Numbered from the stretch's first letter, positions 44,867 through 59,228 are shown. The stretch: 64,000 nt of DNA from Siphonodentalium dalli (GCA_032622095.1 CP136064.1:39234426-39298425), one strand, 5' to 3'. The notes: a model not told the origin generated them from the letters alone. Program-made: numbers and translations.

Positions 44867-47076
44867 CCCTTTAGCGTTCAGAGAGCCCCAGAGCGTCATG
44901 CCGCGTAGCGTCCATAAAGCCCCAGAGCATCATGCCGCGTAGCGTCCATAAAGCCCCAGAGTGCCCGGAGTTTTGGGATTTTTTTCGGTCATAGTTTACA
45001 ACAAAAATATTGCATTATAACACAACAAATTGATCTAATTTTTAATGTAAACAATAAAATGGATGTTACATTATTAATATTTATGTTTTTGTTGGGTTTT
45101 GTGGTACATTTTGTACAATTTAATCGACATTTCATAATGAAATCATAATAAAACGAAAACTGCGTCGTCGCGGTGCTATTTTTCAAGTCGACTAAATCAA
45201 TGTACTCCGCAATTGTGATCTGTGTACAGTCATCTAATATAGTTTTATTCTACAGATTTTTATTTACAAATTTTTATTTCTAATAAAATATTTATTTGAC
45301 TTGTTTATGTTTTTGAGCTATTAATGAATTAAAAAGACCAGTATCATCATTTGACCAGGGAAGCAAATACAGTTCCGAGTCAACTCCAAGACACCTGCGC
45401 TGTTGCAGTGTTGGTGTTACTAAGGACGCCATGTTGTTCTAACTCTTTTGGCCCTAGAATGTTCTCATATAAAACTGTGATTTGATTTGATTTAATTTTT
45501 TCCCCTCATTCATCACAAGATCATATGAATAATATTTTATTTTAATACACTGAGTGAGCAATTTTGACAATTTAATAAAGTTTTGACAACATTTTCGATT
45601 TTCTCTTCACGCATTGTCGAATAATGAGTTACACGTCCCAATATTGTGGGCACAGGGATTGCCTAGATTAGTACCCAAATAAATTATGTTGTTAAAGCGC
45701 ATTGACAAATACATAATCTTGAGTATATTCTCCACCCTATAATAGAAAAATACAAAAGAATGGACACATGATTCAATCCAAATGGTTTATTTAAAAAACA
45801 CTCCCGCCAAGAAACGCCCACTGATAACGTGCGCACAAAATATGTACCTATAAACACGCGTTGTTGGCAATTGGGGCACACAATGGGGACTGTCATTTAT
45901 CATGGCTATAACTATTACCCATTCGGTAATACATAAATGACATTCATTGCAAATTCAAACAGAATATATCTTAGATTTAGTATTAGTATCAATTGACCAT
46001 TTATCGAATGTTGTCATTGAACTTATTGATCAGCTGATGATGATGAAAAAATCTAGGAACCTTGTCGACGTCATAGCAGCAATGATAAAATACTGTAGCA
46101 CAAATGTATGTGCATCGGCCGTTTTGTTCTCTCGTTTGATTAATAAAATTATTATTCTGCGCGCTTTAACACTGCGAAATACTCCAGTAAATTGGCCATA
46201 TCATGATGTGAAAAATCAAAGAAATGACATTGTATTACATTAGTTACTTTTATTTGAACACAGAGTTCACGAGACATACGCGGCTATTTTTAAATTGAAA
46301 GTGCGCGCATCAATTCGGAATAGTGCGCGAGGCATTTACTGCGAATTACTTATCGGCACTGTCTTGTCATTTTATATTGAATATGATTGCTCAAAATTTA
46401 ACTAAGAGCATCGTAATATACAATGTAGGCACGAAATTTTTTTTAATTTATTAATTGCACAAGATCTGTGCTGTGCGAATGTATTGACTGCAATGTCAAG
46501 GTCAAAAACCGGTGAAACAAAAGTAAACAAAACACATGTGCGATGGTAATCGATGGTACAATGTGGACTTGTGTGGACTAATAATGCAGACAATTGTAAC
46601 TGAATTTACTCGTAACTATCCAAGAATTAATATGTCACTTGATGATTTATTTTATGTTTCATTTCACCACGTAGCCATTGATTAAAATATTAATAAATCA
46701 CCCAATTTCGTGATGTGGTTTTCCGACAGAGAAATTGAAACTGAAAGTCACATTGATCTGTTGATAAAACAAAACTTACCTTTTGTTTATTACATTTATT
46801 GTTATAAAATATAAATATAAAACATAATAAATATTCACCATACTATCATGCTTGGGGAGGGGGATTCACAACTCTGAAAAAAATTACTCCCAGTCACATC
46901 CACGCAGATGAACATAATTTCATAAAACAAGAGCCACCATACAATTTAGTAATAATACATTTTTCCCAATAACTTTGACATCACCAGAAAGTTCTGTTGG
47001 CTGGGGTGGTGACGTTCTCTCTTGTCAGCATTGGCTGGAGGTAATGACGTTAGTCATATTACTGTTGGGTAAAGGG
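44867..47076. mobile_element. Possible TTAA-bracketed element (2.2 kb)
   Basis: TTAA|CCCTTTAGCGTTCAG at the left and CTGTTGGGTAAAGGG|TTAA at the right. Only CCCTTTA is shared between the ends, so this may be two broken elements. The left end has two full copies and one part copy of a ~39-bp repeat (AGCCCCAGAGCGTCATGCCG). ORFs inside are short and have no recognisable domain. Flank 44383-44862 is intron without other features. Confidence 0.3.
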
Positions 47077-47113
47077 TTAAATTGTCTTTCATTTGTTGTT
47101 TTTGACCACTTAA

Positions 47114-47358
47114 CCCTTTGAGTGCCAGGTCCGATTTTTGTATCAACCCATATACCCTGTGCCAATGCATTCTCTTATATATGCGAGTCGACCATAGGTC
47201 GCTTCGCATATATAAGAAAAATGCATTGGCCTAACAATTTTTTTTTATTTTTATTTTTTTACAATTTTTTTCAATTTTAATAATTTATTCTTATATTCTT
47301 TAACAGACTTATTTTGTAGGTTTAGAGCCGATGAGATCGGCCCCTGGCACTCAAAGGG
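47114..47358. mobile_element. piggyBac-like MITE, short relative of 9033-10089
   Basis: TTAA at 47110-47113 and 47359-47362, ends CCCTTTGAGTGCCAGG / CCTGGCACTCAAAGGG. Carries the GCCAATGCATTCTCTTATAT palindrome. Ends about 30 bp before the minisatellite. Confidence 0.85.
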
Positions 47359-47391
47359 TTAAGAGAACCACTTAACTCATAAATTGTATGG

Positions 47392-50300
47392 AATAATGGG
47401 CTTTAGGTGGTAGTTTTGACATTAGTTGGTCGATCATGTAAACTTATATTTTATAATAATGGGCTTTAGGTGGTAGTTTTGACATTAGTTGGTCGATCAT
47501 GTAAACTTATATTTTATAATAATGGGCTTTAGGTGGTAGTTTTGACATTAGTTGGTCGATCATGTAAACTTATATTTTATAATAATGGGCTTTAGGTGGT
47601 AGTTTTGACATTAGTTGGTCGATCATGTAAACTTATATTTTATAATAATGGGCTTTAGGTGGTAGTTTTGACATTAGTTGGTCGATCATGTAAACTTATA
47701 TTTTATAATAATGGGCTTTAGGTGGTAGTTTTGACATTAGTTGGTCGATCATGTAAACTTATATTTTATAATAATGGGCTTTAGGTGGTAGTTTTGACAT
47801 TAGTTGGTCGATTATGTAAACTTATATTTTATAATAATGGGCTTTATGTGGTAGTTTTGACATTAGTTGGTCGATCATGTAAACTTATATTTTATAATAA
47901 TGGGCTTTAGGTGGTAGTTTTGACATTAGTTGGTCGATCATGTAAACTTATATTTTATAATAATGGGCTTTAGGTGGTAGTTTTGACATTAGTTGGTCGA
48001 TCATGTAAACTTATATTTTATAATAATGGGCTTTAGGTGGTAGTTTTGACATTAGTTGGTCGATCATGTAAACTTATATTTTATAATAATGGGCTTTAGG
48101 TGGTAGTTTTGACATTAGTTGGTCGATCATGTAAACTTATATTTTATAATAATGGGCTTTAGGTGGTAGTTTTGACATTAGTTGGTCGATCATGTAAACT
48201 TATATTTTATAATAATGGGCTTTAGGTGGTAGTTTTGACATTAGTTGGTCGATCATGTAAACTTATATTTTATAATAATGGGCTTTAGGTGGTAGTTTTG
48301 ACATTAGTTGGTCGATCATGTAAAGTTATATTTTATAATAATGGGCTTTAGGTGGTAGTTTTGACATTAGTTGGTCGATCATGTAAACTTATATTTTAGG
48401 TGGTAGTTTTGACATTAGTTGGTCGATCATGTAAACTTATATTTTATAATAATGGGCTTTAGGTGGTAGTTTTGACATTAGATGGTCGATCATGTAAACT
48501 TATATTTTATAATAATGGGCTTTAGGTGGTAGTTTTGACATTAGTTGGTCGATCATGTAAACTTATATTTTATAATAATGGGCTTTAGGTGGTAGTTTTG
48601 ACATTAGTTGGTCGATCATGTAAACTTATATTTTATAATAATGGGCTTTAGGTGGTAGTTTTGACATTAGTTGGTCGATCATGTAAACTTATATTTTATA
48701 ATAATGGGCTTTAGGTGGTAGTTTTGACATTAGTTGGTCGATCATGTAAACTTATATTTTATAATAATGGGCTTTAGGTGGTAGTTTTGACATTAGTTGG
48801 TCGATCATGTAAACTTATATTTTATAATAATGGGCTTTAGGTGGTAGTTTTGACATTAGTTGGTCGATCATGTAAACTTATATTTTATAATAATGGGCTT
48901 TAGGTGGTAGTTTTGACATTAGTTGGTCGATCATGTAAACTTATATTTTATAATAATGGGCTTTAGGTGGTAGTTTTGACATTAGTTGGTCGATCATGTA
49001 AACTTATATTTTATAATAATGGGCTTTAGGTGGTAGTTTTGACATTAGTTGGTCGATCATGTAAACTTATATTTTATAATAATGGGCTTTAGGTGGTAGT
49101 TTTGACATTAGTTGGTCGATCATGTAAACTTATATTTTATAATAATGGGCTTTAGGTGGTAGTTTTGACATTAGTTGGTCGATCATGTAAACTTATATTT
49201 TATAATAATGGGCTTTAGGTGGTAGTTTTGACATTAGTTGGTCGATCATGTAAACTTATATTTTATAATAATGGGCTTTAGGTGGTAGTTTTGACATTAG
49301 TTGGTCGATTATGTAAACTTATATTTTAGGTGGTAGTTTTGACATTAGTTGGTCGATCATGTAAACTTATATTTTATAATAATGGGCTTTAGGTGGTAGT
49401 TTTGACATTAGTTGGTCGATCATGTAAACTTATATTTTATAATAATGGGCTTTAGGTGGTAGTTTTGACATTAGTTGGTCGATTATGTAAACTTATATTT
49501 TAGGTGGTAGTTTTGACATTAGTTGGTCGATCATGTAAACTTATATTTTATAATAATGGGCTTTAGGTGGTAGTTTTGACATTAGTTGGTCGATCATGTA
49601 AACTTATATTTTATAATAATGGGCTTTAGGTGGTAGTTTTGACATTAGTTGGTCGATTATGTAAACTTATATTTTAGGTGGTAGTTTTGACATTAGTTGG
49701 TCGATCATGTAAACTTATATTTTATAATAATGGGCTTTAGGTGGTAGTTTTGACATTAGTTGGTCGATCATGTAAACTTATATTTTATAATAATGGGCTT
49801 TAGGTGGTAGTTTTGACATTAGTTGGTCGATTATGTAAACTTATATTTTAGGTGGTAGTTTTGACATTAGTTGGTCGATCATGTAAACTTATATTTTATA
49901 ATAATGGGCTTTAGGTGGTAGTTTTGACATTAGTTGGTCGATCATGTAAACTTATATTTTATAATAATGGGCTTTAGGTGGTAGTTTTGACATTAGTTGG
50001 TCGATCATGTAAACTTATATTTTATAATAATGGGCTTTAGGTGGTAGTTTTGACATTAGTTGGTCGATCATGTAAACTTATATTTTATAATAATGGGCTT
50101 TAGGTGGTAGTTTTGACATTAGTTGGTCGATCATGTAAACTTATATTTTATAATAATGGGCTTTAGGTGGTAGTTTTGACATTAGTTGGTCGATCATGTA
50201 AACTTATATTTTAGGTGGTAGTTTTGACATTAGTTGGTCGATCATGTAAACTTATATTTTATAATAATGGGCTTTAGGTGGTAGTTTTGACATTAGTTGG

Positions 50301-53300
50301 TCGATCATGTAAACTTATATTTTATAATAATGGGCTTTAGGTGGTAGTTTTGACATTAGTTGGTCGATCATGTAAACTTATATTTTATAATAATGGGCTT
50401 TAGGTGGTAGTTTTGACATTAGTTGGTCGATCATGTAAACTTATATTTTAGGTGGTAGTTTTGACATTAGTTGGTCGATCATGTAAACTTATATTTTATA
50501 ATAATGGGCTTTAGGTGGTAGTTTTGACATTAGTTGGTCGATCATGTAAACTTATATTTTAGGTGGTAGTTTTGACATTAGTTGGTCGATCATGTAAACT
50601 TATATTTTAGGTGGTAGTTTTGACATTAGTTGGTCGATCATGTAAACTTATATTTTATAATAATGGGCTTTAGGTGGTAGTTTTGACATTAGTTGGTCGA
50701 TCATGTAAACTTATATTTTAGGTGGTAGTTTTGACATTAGTTGGTCGATCATGTAAACTTATATTTTATAATAATGGGCTTTAGGTGGTAGTTTTGACAT
50801 TAGTTGGTCGATCATGTAAACTTATATTTTATAATAATGGGCTTTAGGTGGTAGTTTTGACATTAGTTGGTCGATCATGTAAACTTATATTTTATAATAA
50901 TGGGCTTTAGGTGGTAGTTTTGACATTAGTTGGTCGATCATGTAAACTTATATTTTAGGTGGTAGTTTTGACATTAGTTGGTCGATCATGTAAACTTATA
51001 TTTTATAATAATGGGCTTTAGGTGGTAGTTTTGACATTAGTTGGTCGATCATGTAAACTTATATTTTATAATAATGGGCTTTAGGTGGTAGTTTTGACAT
51101 TAGTTGGTCGATCATGTAAACTTATATTTTATAATAATGGGCTTTAGGTGGTAGTTTTGACATTAGTTGGTCGATTATGTAAACTTATATTTTAGGTGGT
51201 AGTTTTGACATTAGTTGGTCGATCATGTAAACTTATATTTTATAATAATGGGCTTTAGGTGGTAGTTTTGACATTAGTTGGTCGATCATGTAAACTTATA
51301 TTTTATAATAATGGGCTTTAGGTGGTAGTTTTGACATTAGTTGGTCGATCATGTAAACTTATATTTTATAATAATGGGCTTTAGGTGGTAGTTTTGACAT
51401 TAGTTGGTCGATTATGTAAACTTATATTTTAGGTGGTAGTTTTGACATTAGTTGGTCGATCATGTAAACTTATATTTTATAATAATGGGCTTTAGGTGGT
51501 AGTTTTGACATTAGTTGGTCGATCATGTAAACTTATATTTTATAATAATGGGCTTTAGGTGGTAGTTTTGACATTAGTTGGTCGATTATGTAAACTTATA
51601 TTTTAGGTGGTAGTTTTGACATTAGTTGGTCGATCATGTAAACTTATATTTTATAATAATGGGCTTTAGGTGGTAGTTTTGACATTAGTTGGTCGATCAT
51701 GTAAACTTATATTTTATAATAATGGGCTTTAGGTGGTAGTTTTGACATTAGTTGGTCGATCATGTAAACTTATATTTTATAATAATGGGCTTTAGGTGGT
51801 AGTTTTGACATTAGTTGGTCGATCATGTAAACTTATATTTTATAATAATGGGCTTTAGGTGGTAGTTTTGACATTAGTTGGTCGATCATGTAAACTTATA
51901 TTTTATAATAATGGGCTTTAGGTGGTAGTTTTGACATTAGTTGGTCGATCATGTAAACTTATATTTTAGGTGGTAGTTTTGACATTAGTTGGTCGATCAT
52001 GTAAACTTATATTTTATAATAATGGGCTTTAGGTGGTAGTTTTGACATTAGTTGGTCGATCATGTAAACTTATATTTTATAATAATGGGCTTTAGGTGGT
52101 AGTTTTGACATTAGTTGGTCGATCATGTAAACTTATATTTTATAATAATGGGCTTTAGGTGGTAGTTTTGACATTAGTTGGTCGATCATGTAAACTTATA
52201 TTTTAGGTGGTAGTTTTGACATTAGTTGGTCGATCATGTAAACTTATATTTTATAATAATGGGCTTTAGGTGGTAGTTTTGACATTAGTTGGTCGATCAT
52301 GTAAACTTATATTTTAGGTGGTAGTTTTGACATTAGTTGGTCGATCATGTAAACTTATATTTTAGGTGGTAGTTTTGACATTAGTTGGTCGATCATGTAA
52401 ACTTATATTTTATAATAATGGGCTTTAGGTGGTAGTTTTGACATTAGTTGGTCGATCATGTAAACTTATATTTTAGGTGGTAGTTTTGACATTAGTTGGT
52501 CGATCATGTAAACTTATATTTTATAATAATGGGCTTTAGGTGGTAGTTTTGACATTAGTTGGTCGATCATGTAAACTTATATTTTATAATAATGGGCTTT
52601 AGGTGGTAGTTTTGACATTAGTTGGTCGATCATGTAAACTTATATTTTATAATAATGGGCTTTAGGTGGTAGTTTTGACATTAGTTGGTCGATCATGTAA
52701 ACTTATATTTTAGGTGGTAGTTTTGACATTAGTTGGTCGATCATGTAAACTTATATTTTATAATAATGGGCTTTAGGTGGTAGTTTTGACATTAGTTGGT
52801 CGATCATGTAAACTTATATTTTATAATAATGGGCTTTAGGTGGTAGTTTTGACATTAGTTGGTCGATCATGTAAACTTATATTTTATAATAATGGGCTTT
52901 AGGTGGTAGTTTTGACATTAGTTGGTCGATTATGTAAACTTATATTTTAGGTGGTAGTTTTGACATTAGTTGGTCGATCATGTAAACTTATATTTTATAA
53001 TAATGGGCTTTAGGTGGTAGTTTTGACATTAGTTGGTCGATCATGTAAACTTATATTTTATAATAATGGGCTTTAGGTGGTAGTTTTGACATTAGTTGGT
53101 CGATTATGTAAACTTATATTTTAGGTGGTAGTTTTGACATTAGTTGGTCGATCATGTAAACTTATATTTTATAATAATGGGCTTTAGGTGGTAGTTTTGA
53201 CATTAGTTGGTCGATCATGTAAACTTATATTTTATAATAATGGGCTTTAGGTGGTAGTTTTGACATTAGTTGGTCGATTATGTAAACTTATATTTTAGGT

Positions 53301-56270
53301 GGTAGTTTTGACATTAGTTGGTCGATCATGTAAACTTATATTTTATAATAATGGGCTTTAGGTGGTAGTTTTGACATTAGTTGGTCGATCATGTAAACTT
53401 ATATTTTATAATAATGGGCTTTAGGTGGTAGTTTTGACATTAGTTGGTCGATCATGTAAACTTATATTTTATAATAATGGGCTTTAGGTGGTAGTTTTGA
53501 CATTAGTTGGTCGATCATGTAAACTTATATTTTATAATAATGGGCTTTAGGTGGTAGTTTTGACATTAGTTGGTCGATCATGTAAACTTATATTTTATAA
53601 TAATGGGCTTTAGGTGGTAGTTTTGACATTAGTTGGTCGATTATGTAAACTTATATTTTAGGTGGTAGTTTTGACATTAGTTGGTCGATCATGTAAACTT
53701 ATATTTTATAATAATGGGCTTTAGGTGGTAGTTTTGACATTAGTTGGTCGATCATGTAAACTTATATTTTATAATAATGGGCTTTAGGTGGTAGTTTTGA
53801 CATTAGTTGGTCGATTATGTAAACTTATATTTTAGGTGGTAGTTTTGACATTAGTTGGTCGATCATGTAAACTTATATTTTATAATAATGGGCTTTAGGT
53901 GGTAGTTTTGACATTAGTTGGTCGATCATGTAAACTTATATTTTATAATAATGGGCTTTAGGTGGTAGTTTTGACATTAGTTGGTCGATTATGTAAACTT
54001 ATATTTTAGGTGGTAGTTTTGACATTAGTTGGTCGATCATGTAAACTTATATTTTATAATAATGGGCTTTAGGTGGTAGTTTTGACATTAGTTGGTCGAT
54101 CATGTAAACTTATATTTTATAATAATGGGCTTTAGGTGGTAGTTTTGACATTAGTTGGTCGATTATGTAAACTTATATTTTAGGTGGTAGTTTTGACATT
54201 AGTTGGTCGATCATGTAAACTTATATTTTATAATAATGGGCTTTAGGTGGTAGTTTTGACATTAGTTGGTCGATCATGTAAACTTATATTTTATAATAAT
54301 GGGCTTTAGGTGGTAGTTTTGACATTAGTTGGTCGATTATGTAAACTTATATTTTAGGTGGTAGTTTTGACATTAGTTGGTCGATCATGTAAACTTATAT
54401 TTTATAATAATGGGCTTTAGGTGGTAGTTTTGACATTAGTTGGTCGATCATGTAAACTTATATTTTAGGTGGTAGTTTTGACATTAGTTGGTCGATCATG
54501 TAAACTTATATTTTATAATAATGGGCTTTAGGTGGTAGTTTTGACATTAGTTGGTCGATTATGTAAACTTATATTTTATAATAATGGGCTTTAGGTGGTA
54601 GTTTTGACATTAGTTGGTCGATCATGTAAACTTATATTTTATAATAATGGGCTTTAGGTGGTAGTTTTGACATTAGTTGGTCGATCATGTAAACTTATAT
54701 TTTATAATAATGGGCTTTAGGTGGTAGTTTTGACATTAGTTGGTCGATCATGTAAACTTATATTTTATAATAATGGGCTTTAGGTGGTAGTTTTGACATT
54801 AGTTGGTCGATCATGTAAACTTATATTTTATAATAATGGGCTTTAGGTGGTAGTTTTGACATTAGTTGGTCGATCATGTAAACTTATATTTTATAATAAT
54901 GGGCTTTAGGTGGTAGTTTTGACATTAGTTGGTCGATCATGTAAACTTATATTTTAGGTGGTAGTTTTGACATTAGTTGGTCGATCATGTAAACTTATAT
55001 TTTATAATAATGGGCTTTAGGTGGTAGTTTTGACATTAGTTGGTCGATCATGTAAACTTATATTTTAGGTGGTAGTTTTGACATTAGTTGGTCGATCATG
55101 TAAACTTATATTTTATAATAATGGGCTTTAGGTGGTAGTTTTGACATTAGTTGGTCGATCATGTAAACTTATATTTTAGGTGGTAGTTTTGACATTAGTT
55201 GGTCGATCATGTAAACTTATATTTTATAATAATGGGCTTTAGGTGGTAGTTTTGACATTAGTTGGTCGATCATGTAAACTTATATTTTAGGTGGTAGTTT
55301 TGACATTAGTTGGTCGATCATGTAAACTTATATTTTATAATAATGGGCTTTAGGTGGTAGTTTTGACATTAGTTGGTCGATCATGTAAACTTATATTTTA
55401 GGTGGTAGTTTTGACATTAGTTGGTCGATCATGTAAACTTATATTTTATAATAATGGGCTTTAGGTGATAGTTTTGACATTAGTTGGTCGATCATGTAAA
55501 CTTATATTTTATAATAATGGGCTTTAGGTGGTAGTTTTGACATTAGTTGGTCGATCATGTAAACTTATATTTTAGGTGGTAGTTTTGACATTAGTTGGTC
55601 GATCATGTAAACTTATATTTTATAATAATGGGCTTTAGGTGGTAGTTTTAACATTAGTTGGTCGATCATGTAAACTTATATTTTATAATAATGGGCTTTA
55701 GGTGGTAGTTTTGACATTAGTTGGTCGATCATGTAAACTTATATTTTATAATAATGGGCTTTAGGTGGTAGTTTTGACATTAGTTGGTCGATCATGTAAA
55801 CTTATATTTTAGGTGGTAGTTTTGACATTAGTTGGTCGATCATGTAAACTTATATTTTAGGTGGTAGTTTTGACATTAGTTGGTCGATCATGTAAACTTA
55901 TATTTTATAATAATGGGCTTTAGGTGATAGTTTTGACATTAGTTGGTCGATCATGTAAACTTATATTTTATAATAATGGGCTTTAGGTGGTAGTTTTAAC
56001 ATTAGTTGGTCGATCATGTAAACTTATATTTTATAATAATGGGCTTTAGGTGGTAGTTTTGACATTAGTTGGTCGATCATGTAAACTTATATTTTATAAT
56101 AATGGGCTTTAGGTGGTAGTTTTGACATTAGTTGGTCGATCATGTAAACTTATATTTTATAATAATGGGCTTTAGGTGGTAGTTTTGACATTAGTTGGTC
56201 GATCATGTAAACTTATATTTTAGGTGGTAGTTTTGACATTAGTTGGTCGATCATGTAAACTTATATTTTT
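47392..56270. repeat. 8.9-kb minisatellite in intron 2 (63- and 48-bp units, higher-order structure)
   Basis: About 150 nearly identical units. The full unit is 63 bp, with TAATGGGCTTTAGGTGGTAG, TTTTGACATTAGTTGGTCGA and TCATGTAAACTTATATTTTA. A 48-bp form lacks the 15 bases ATAATAATGGGCTTT. A single C-to-T variant (CGATTATG) is nearly always followed by a 48-bp unit, giving runs of a 174-bp higher-order unit (63+63+48), e.g. 49330-49852 and 53640-54336. Very low divergence means recent expansion or homogenisation. The assembly length may be unreliable. Confidence 0.98.
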
Positions 56271-56410
56271 CTTAGGCTCCTCCCCTGACCACCTCAGGAT
56301 CAAATGTTCACCTGGATGCACAGACAGATGGACAGACGACAGATGGCAACCCATTGCAATAGGTCAAACTTGACTTGACGTCAAACTTGACTTTGTCAAG
56401 TTGAGCTAAA

Positions 56411-56664
56411 CAAGCCTTGAAATAGTGTGTCTGTCATTTGCAGAATGAGGTTCCCAGAGGGTGAATTTAGTGATGCTACCCCACATAGCGGGCTAGCATC
56501 ACCAAATTCACCCTCTGGGAACCTCATTCTGCTGAGGTGTAAGCAGAATGAGGTCCTCAGAGGGTGAATTTGGTGATGCTAGCCTGCTATGCAGGGTAGC
56601 ATCACTAAATTCACCCTCTGGGGACCTCATTCTGCAAATGACAGACACACTATTTCAAGGCTTG
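56411..56664. mobile_element. hAT-like MITE, CAAGCCTTG family, beside exon 2
   Basis: Perfect 8-bp duplication GAGCTAAA (56403-56410, 56665-56672). Same ends and module pairs as 29795-30048. Ends 38 bp from exon 2. The preceding 56271-56402 is a short repeat with GGACAGACGACAGATGGC and TCAAACTTGACTT. Confidence 0.9.
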
Positions 56665-56702
56665 GAGCTAAAAATGGCTCCTCATTCCTAAATTACACCC
56701 AC

Positions 56703-57023
56703 CTGTGGAATTGGGAGCAACTGGGATAAACAGATGTCTGGGATGAGTTCTGAAGTTGATATTCTCTTGCAGAATCATTGCGCTGTGCTGATCCATAGCA
56801 TGCTTAGCCAATTGTCCCTGGTCAGACATTGTTGTCCCACACAGCAAGCACTCAAGGGGTGGCTGGTGTCTCTTGTTTTCGATATGCCGCATCATCGAAC
56901 TATTGGTTATTCCCTTTTGGTTGCATAAGATACAGCAATATAGCTGGGATGAGTTTGGCGGGCTTAATGCGGTCTCTTTTTGAGGTATTGCTTTCTCCGC
57001 TGATTTTGGTTCATGTGCTTTAT
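56703..57023 (-). CDS. Zinc-finger gene, exon 2 (two C2H2 fingers)
   Basis: The acceptor is a pyrimidine-rich TTTCTTTTCTCAG (AG at 57025-57024) and the donor is GTGGGT at 56702. The exon is 321 nt, phase 1 in and out. After about 33 polar residues come two fingers: CCILC...HIENKRH, with an extra residue between the histidines, and CLLCGTTMSDQGQLAKH with its second histidine in AMDQH. A tail of about 27 residues (RTHPRHLFIPVAP) follows. The exon sits just past the 8.9-kb minisatellite, which fills the next intron, and a hAT-like MITE ends 38 bp beyond its donor side. Confidence 0.85.
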
Positions 57024-57229
57024 CTGAGAAAAGAAATTATACTCCGTTCAGGAGATTGGACACCTTTAATTGTAATACAACCTTGCCTAAAGTTGCTTGT
57101 GAGGTTCGTCCTGATTGGCCAGTATCCTAGGTTCCCACAATAATGTTGCCGATTTTGTAGTATAATTACAGTCGTGGCACAATCAATGCAATGTCATCAG
57201 CATCTCAAACTTTCATAACCGAAAATGCA

Positions 57230-57745
57230 GACAAATTGATTAAAATAAAAGGACACTGACCAAAATGTCCAAAGTGCATATTCTCTAAATATGTTGCACA
57301 TCTTCAGTGTGTCGAGAAAGGGACAATAACTCAAAAATAAAAAACATAAAACATTTGTTGCAAAATGGCAATAACTCCGCCAAAATGACTCTGACTGAAC
57401 TCAAAATCGCAGGTGCGCAGGTTCCCAATCTGGTTGACATCTGTGCCAAGTTTTAAAATAATTGACTGGAAAATGACGGAATACAGGATCGGACAAATGA
57501 TGCATCTAAGGATGTACAATTCTATGTCGAATATGGCAATAACTCTGCTATAATGAGTCCGACCGAACTCAGAACTCAGACGCGCAGGTTTCCATGCTGG
57601 TTGATGTATGTGCCAAGTTTAAAAACAATTGACCAGAAAATGAAAGAATATAGGCTCGTACAAAGTTCCCAGGCACACACATGGACGGATACACAGAGGG
57701 ACACAAGAGGGTCATTACTATAGTCCTCCAACGGAATGTCGGGGG
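57230..57745 (+). repeat. Diverged tandem repeat (ATAACTCC...GCAGGT family)
   Basis: Three units with GCAATAACTC, CGCAGGTG.GCAGGTTCCCA and TGCCAAGTTT, ending ACACAGAGGGACACAAGAGG. Same family as 34344-36300. Intron 1. Confidence 0.65.
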
Positions 57746-58167
57746 ACAATAATGACATGGTATGCCTACACTAATAATACTAATTAAATAATAATTTAAA
57801 ATAACAGAAATAAACTGTACAAACTGAAAATCTTGCAGAAATTACCCAAGGAAATGAGTCGCTGTTTAACAGTAACATAATTTTTGACACTACGCTTAGA
57901 AGAGATAAGCTACACAGCGATCAATTGGACTATTGTATAAAGGGGTTTCTGACGCAGAAATCTGCATTTTGCACACTTAATTTCAAGGAAATCATAGAGT
58001 CAAATATGACATGTGTAGTAACATTGACCACAGTAACTGATTGTAGTACGATGTATGGCCAAATTCTACTATACAAGCTGATGTACCATGCATTTATTTC
58101 CTAAATGTATGTACATACAGAGATATACAGAGATGCACTTGGGTATAGGCCATAAGTTTATGAAGTA

Positions 58168-58417
58168 CAAGCCTTGAAATAGGGTGTCTGTCATTTGCAG
58201 AATGAGGTCCCCAGAGGGTTTATTTAGTGATGCTACCCCACATAGCGGGCTAGCATCACCAAATTCACCCTCTGGGAACCTCATTCTGCTGAGGTGTAAG
58301 CAGAATGAGGTCCCCAGAGGGTGAATTTGGTGATGCTAGCCCACTATGCGGGGTAGCATCACTAAATTCACCCTCTGGGGACCTCATTCTGCAAATGACA
58401 CCCTATTTCAAGGCCTG
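58168..58417. mobile_element. hAT-like MITE, CAAGCCTTG family
   Basis: Perfect 8-bp duplication ATGAAGTA (58160-58167, 58418-58425), ends CAAGCCTTGAAATAGGGTG / CACCCTATTTCAAGGCCTG. In intron 1. The flanks 57746-58159 and 58426-59224 show no gene. Confidence 0.9.
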
Positions 58418-59228
58418 ATGAAGTAAATGTGATTGTGTAAGGAGTGCTATGACTTACAATACTGGGCACTATAAACTTGTGACTAGTAACACATGGATGT
58501 AGTACTTTATTTATGAAGGTCTTTTGAGACTGAAGGCAGAGTGTGCAAATAGCATGATTAATATGGCAGTGATGTCTCATCATCTAAAGGATTAGTGATA
58601 GTTCCATGTGAAGACAAATACCCGGTGCCCCACGCCCACAAACTGACCTCAACCAAAATTATTTTTTTATACTAACAATACAAATGTATAGATACAAATA
58701 TGTTTTTCAATATAAAGACAGATGTTATGATGGTATTGTTGCAGTTTTTAATATGTCGCAGATCAACGATTTGCTGATTCCATGTTTTGTAACAAGCTTG
58801 CAATTTCTATATGATGGCTTTTTATTAGCAGCTTACAGCCTAAAAGTATTATCCAAACAAAAGACAACTAATTTTGTAGGCCAGTATGTTTTTTTTTGAC
58901 AACGGTACAAAATCACTGATATGACGAAGGGTCAAAGTGCATGTATTCAGTCACATGTATACAGACTAAAAATCCCATTCGGTGTATGGAATGGAGAGGA
59001 TTCAGATTATAGAGGTAATGTTTAGTCAGAATATACTTGTAAATTCAGGACCTGACAATTCGTTACGTGTGGCAAGGGAATCGTTTATAGAGGGTCCTGT
59101 TTGGTGTGGTTTTACTGTGTTCACTGTAAAGGTTACTGCTACTTGCAGTTAAATCATTTTTTGTCATTGTGTATATTGATTGGCAAAATAATAATTATGG
59201 GGAGTTAAATCAGACAGGCCATCTTTAA

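Noticed and set aside
44867-47076. Full-length piggyBac transposon with transposase
   Set aside because: Ends match only over seven bases and no ORF longer than about 100 codons or DDD-type transposase signature is seen.
47392-56270. TTGACA with 17-bp spacing to TAAACT in every minisatellite unit, like a bacterial promoter
   Set aside because: The host is eukaryotic; the match is chance, repeated because the unit is repeated.
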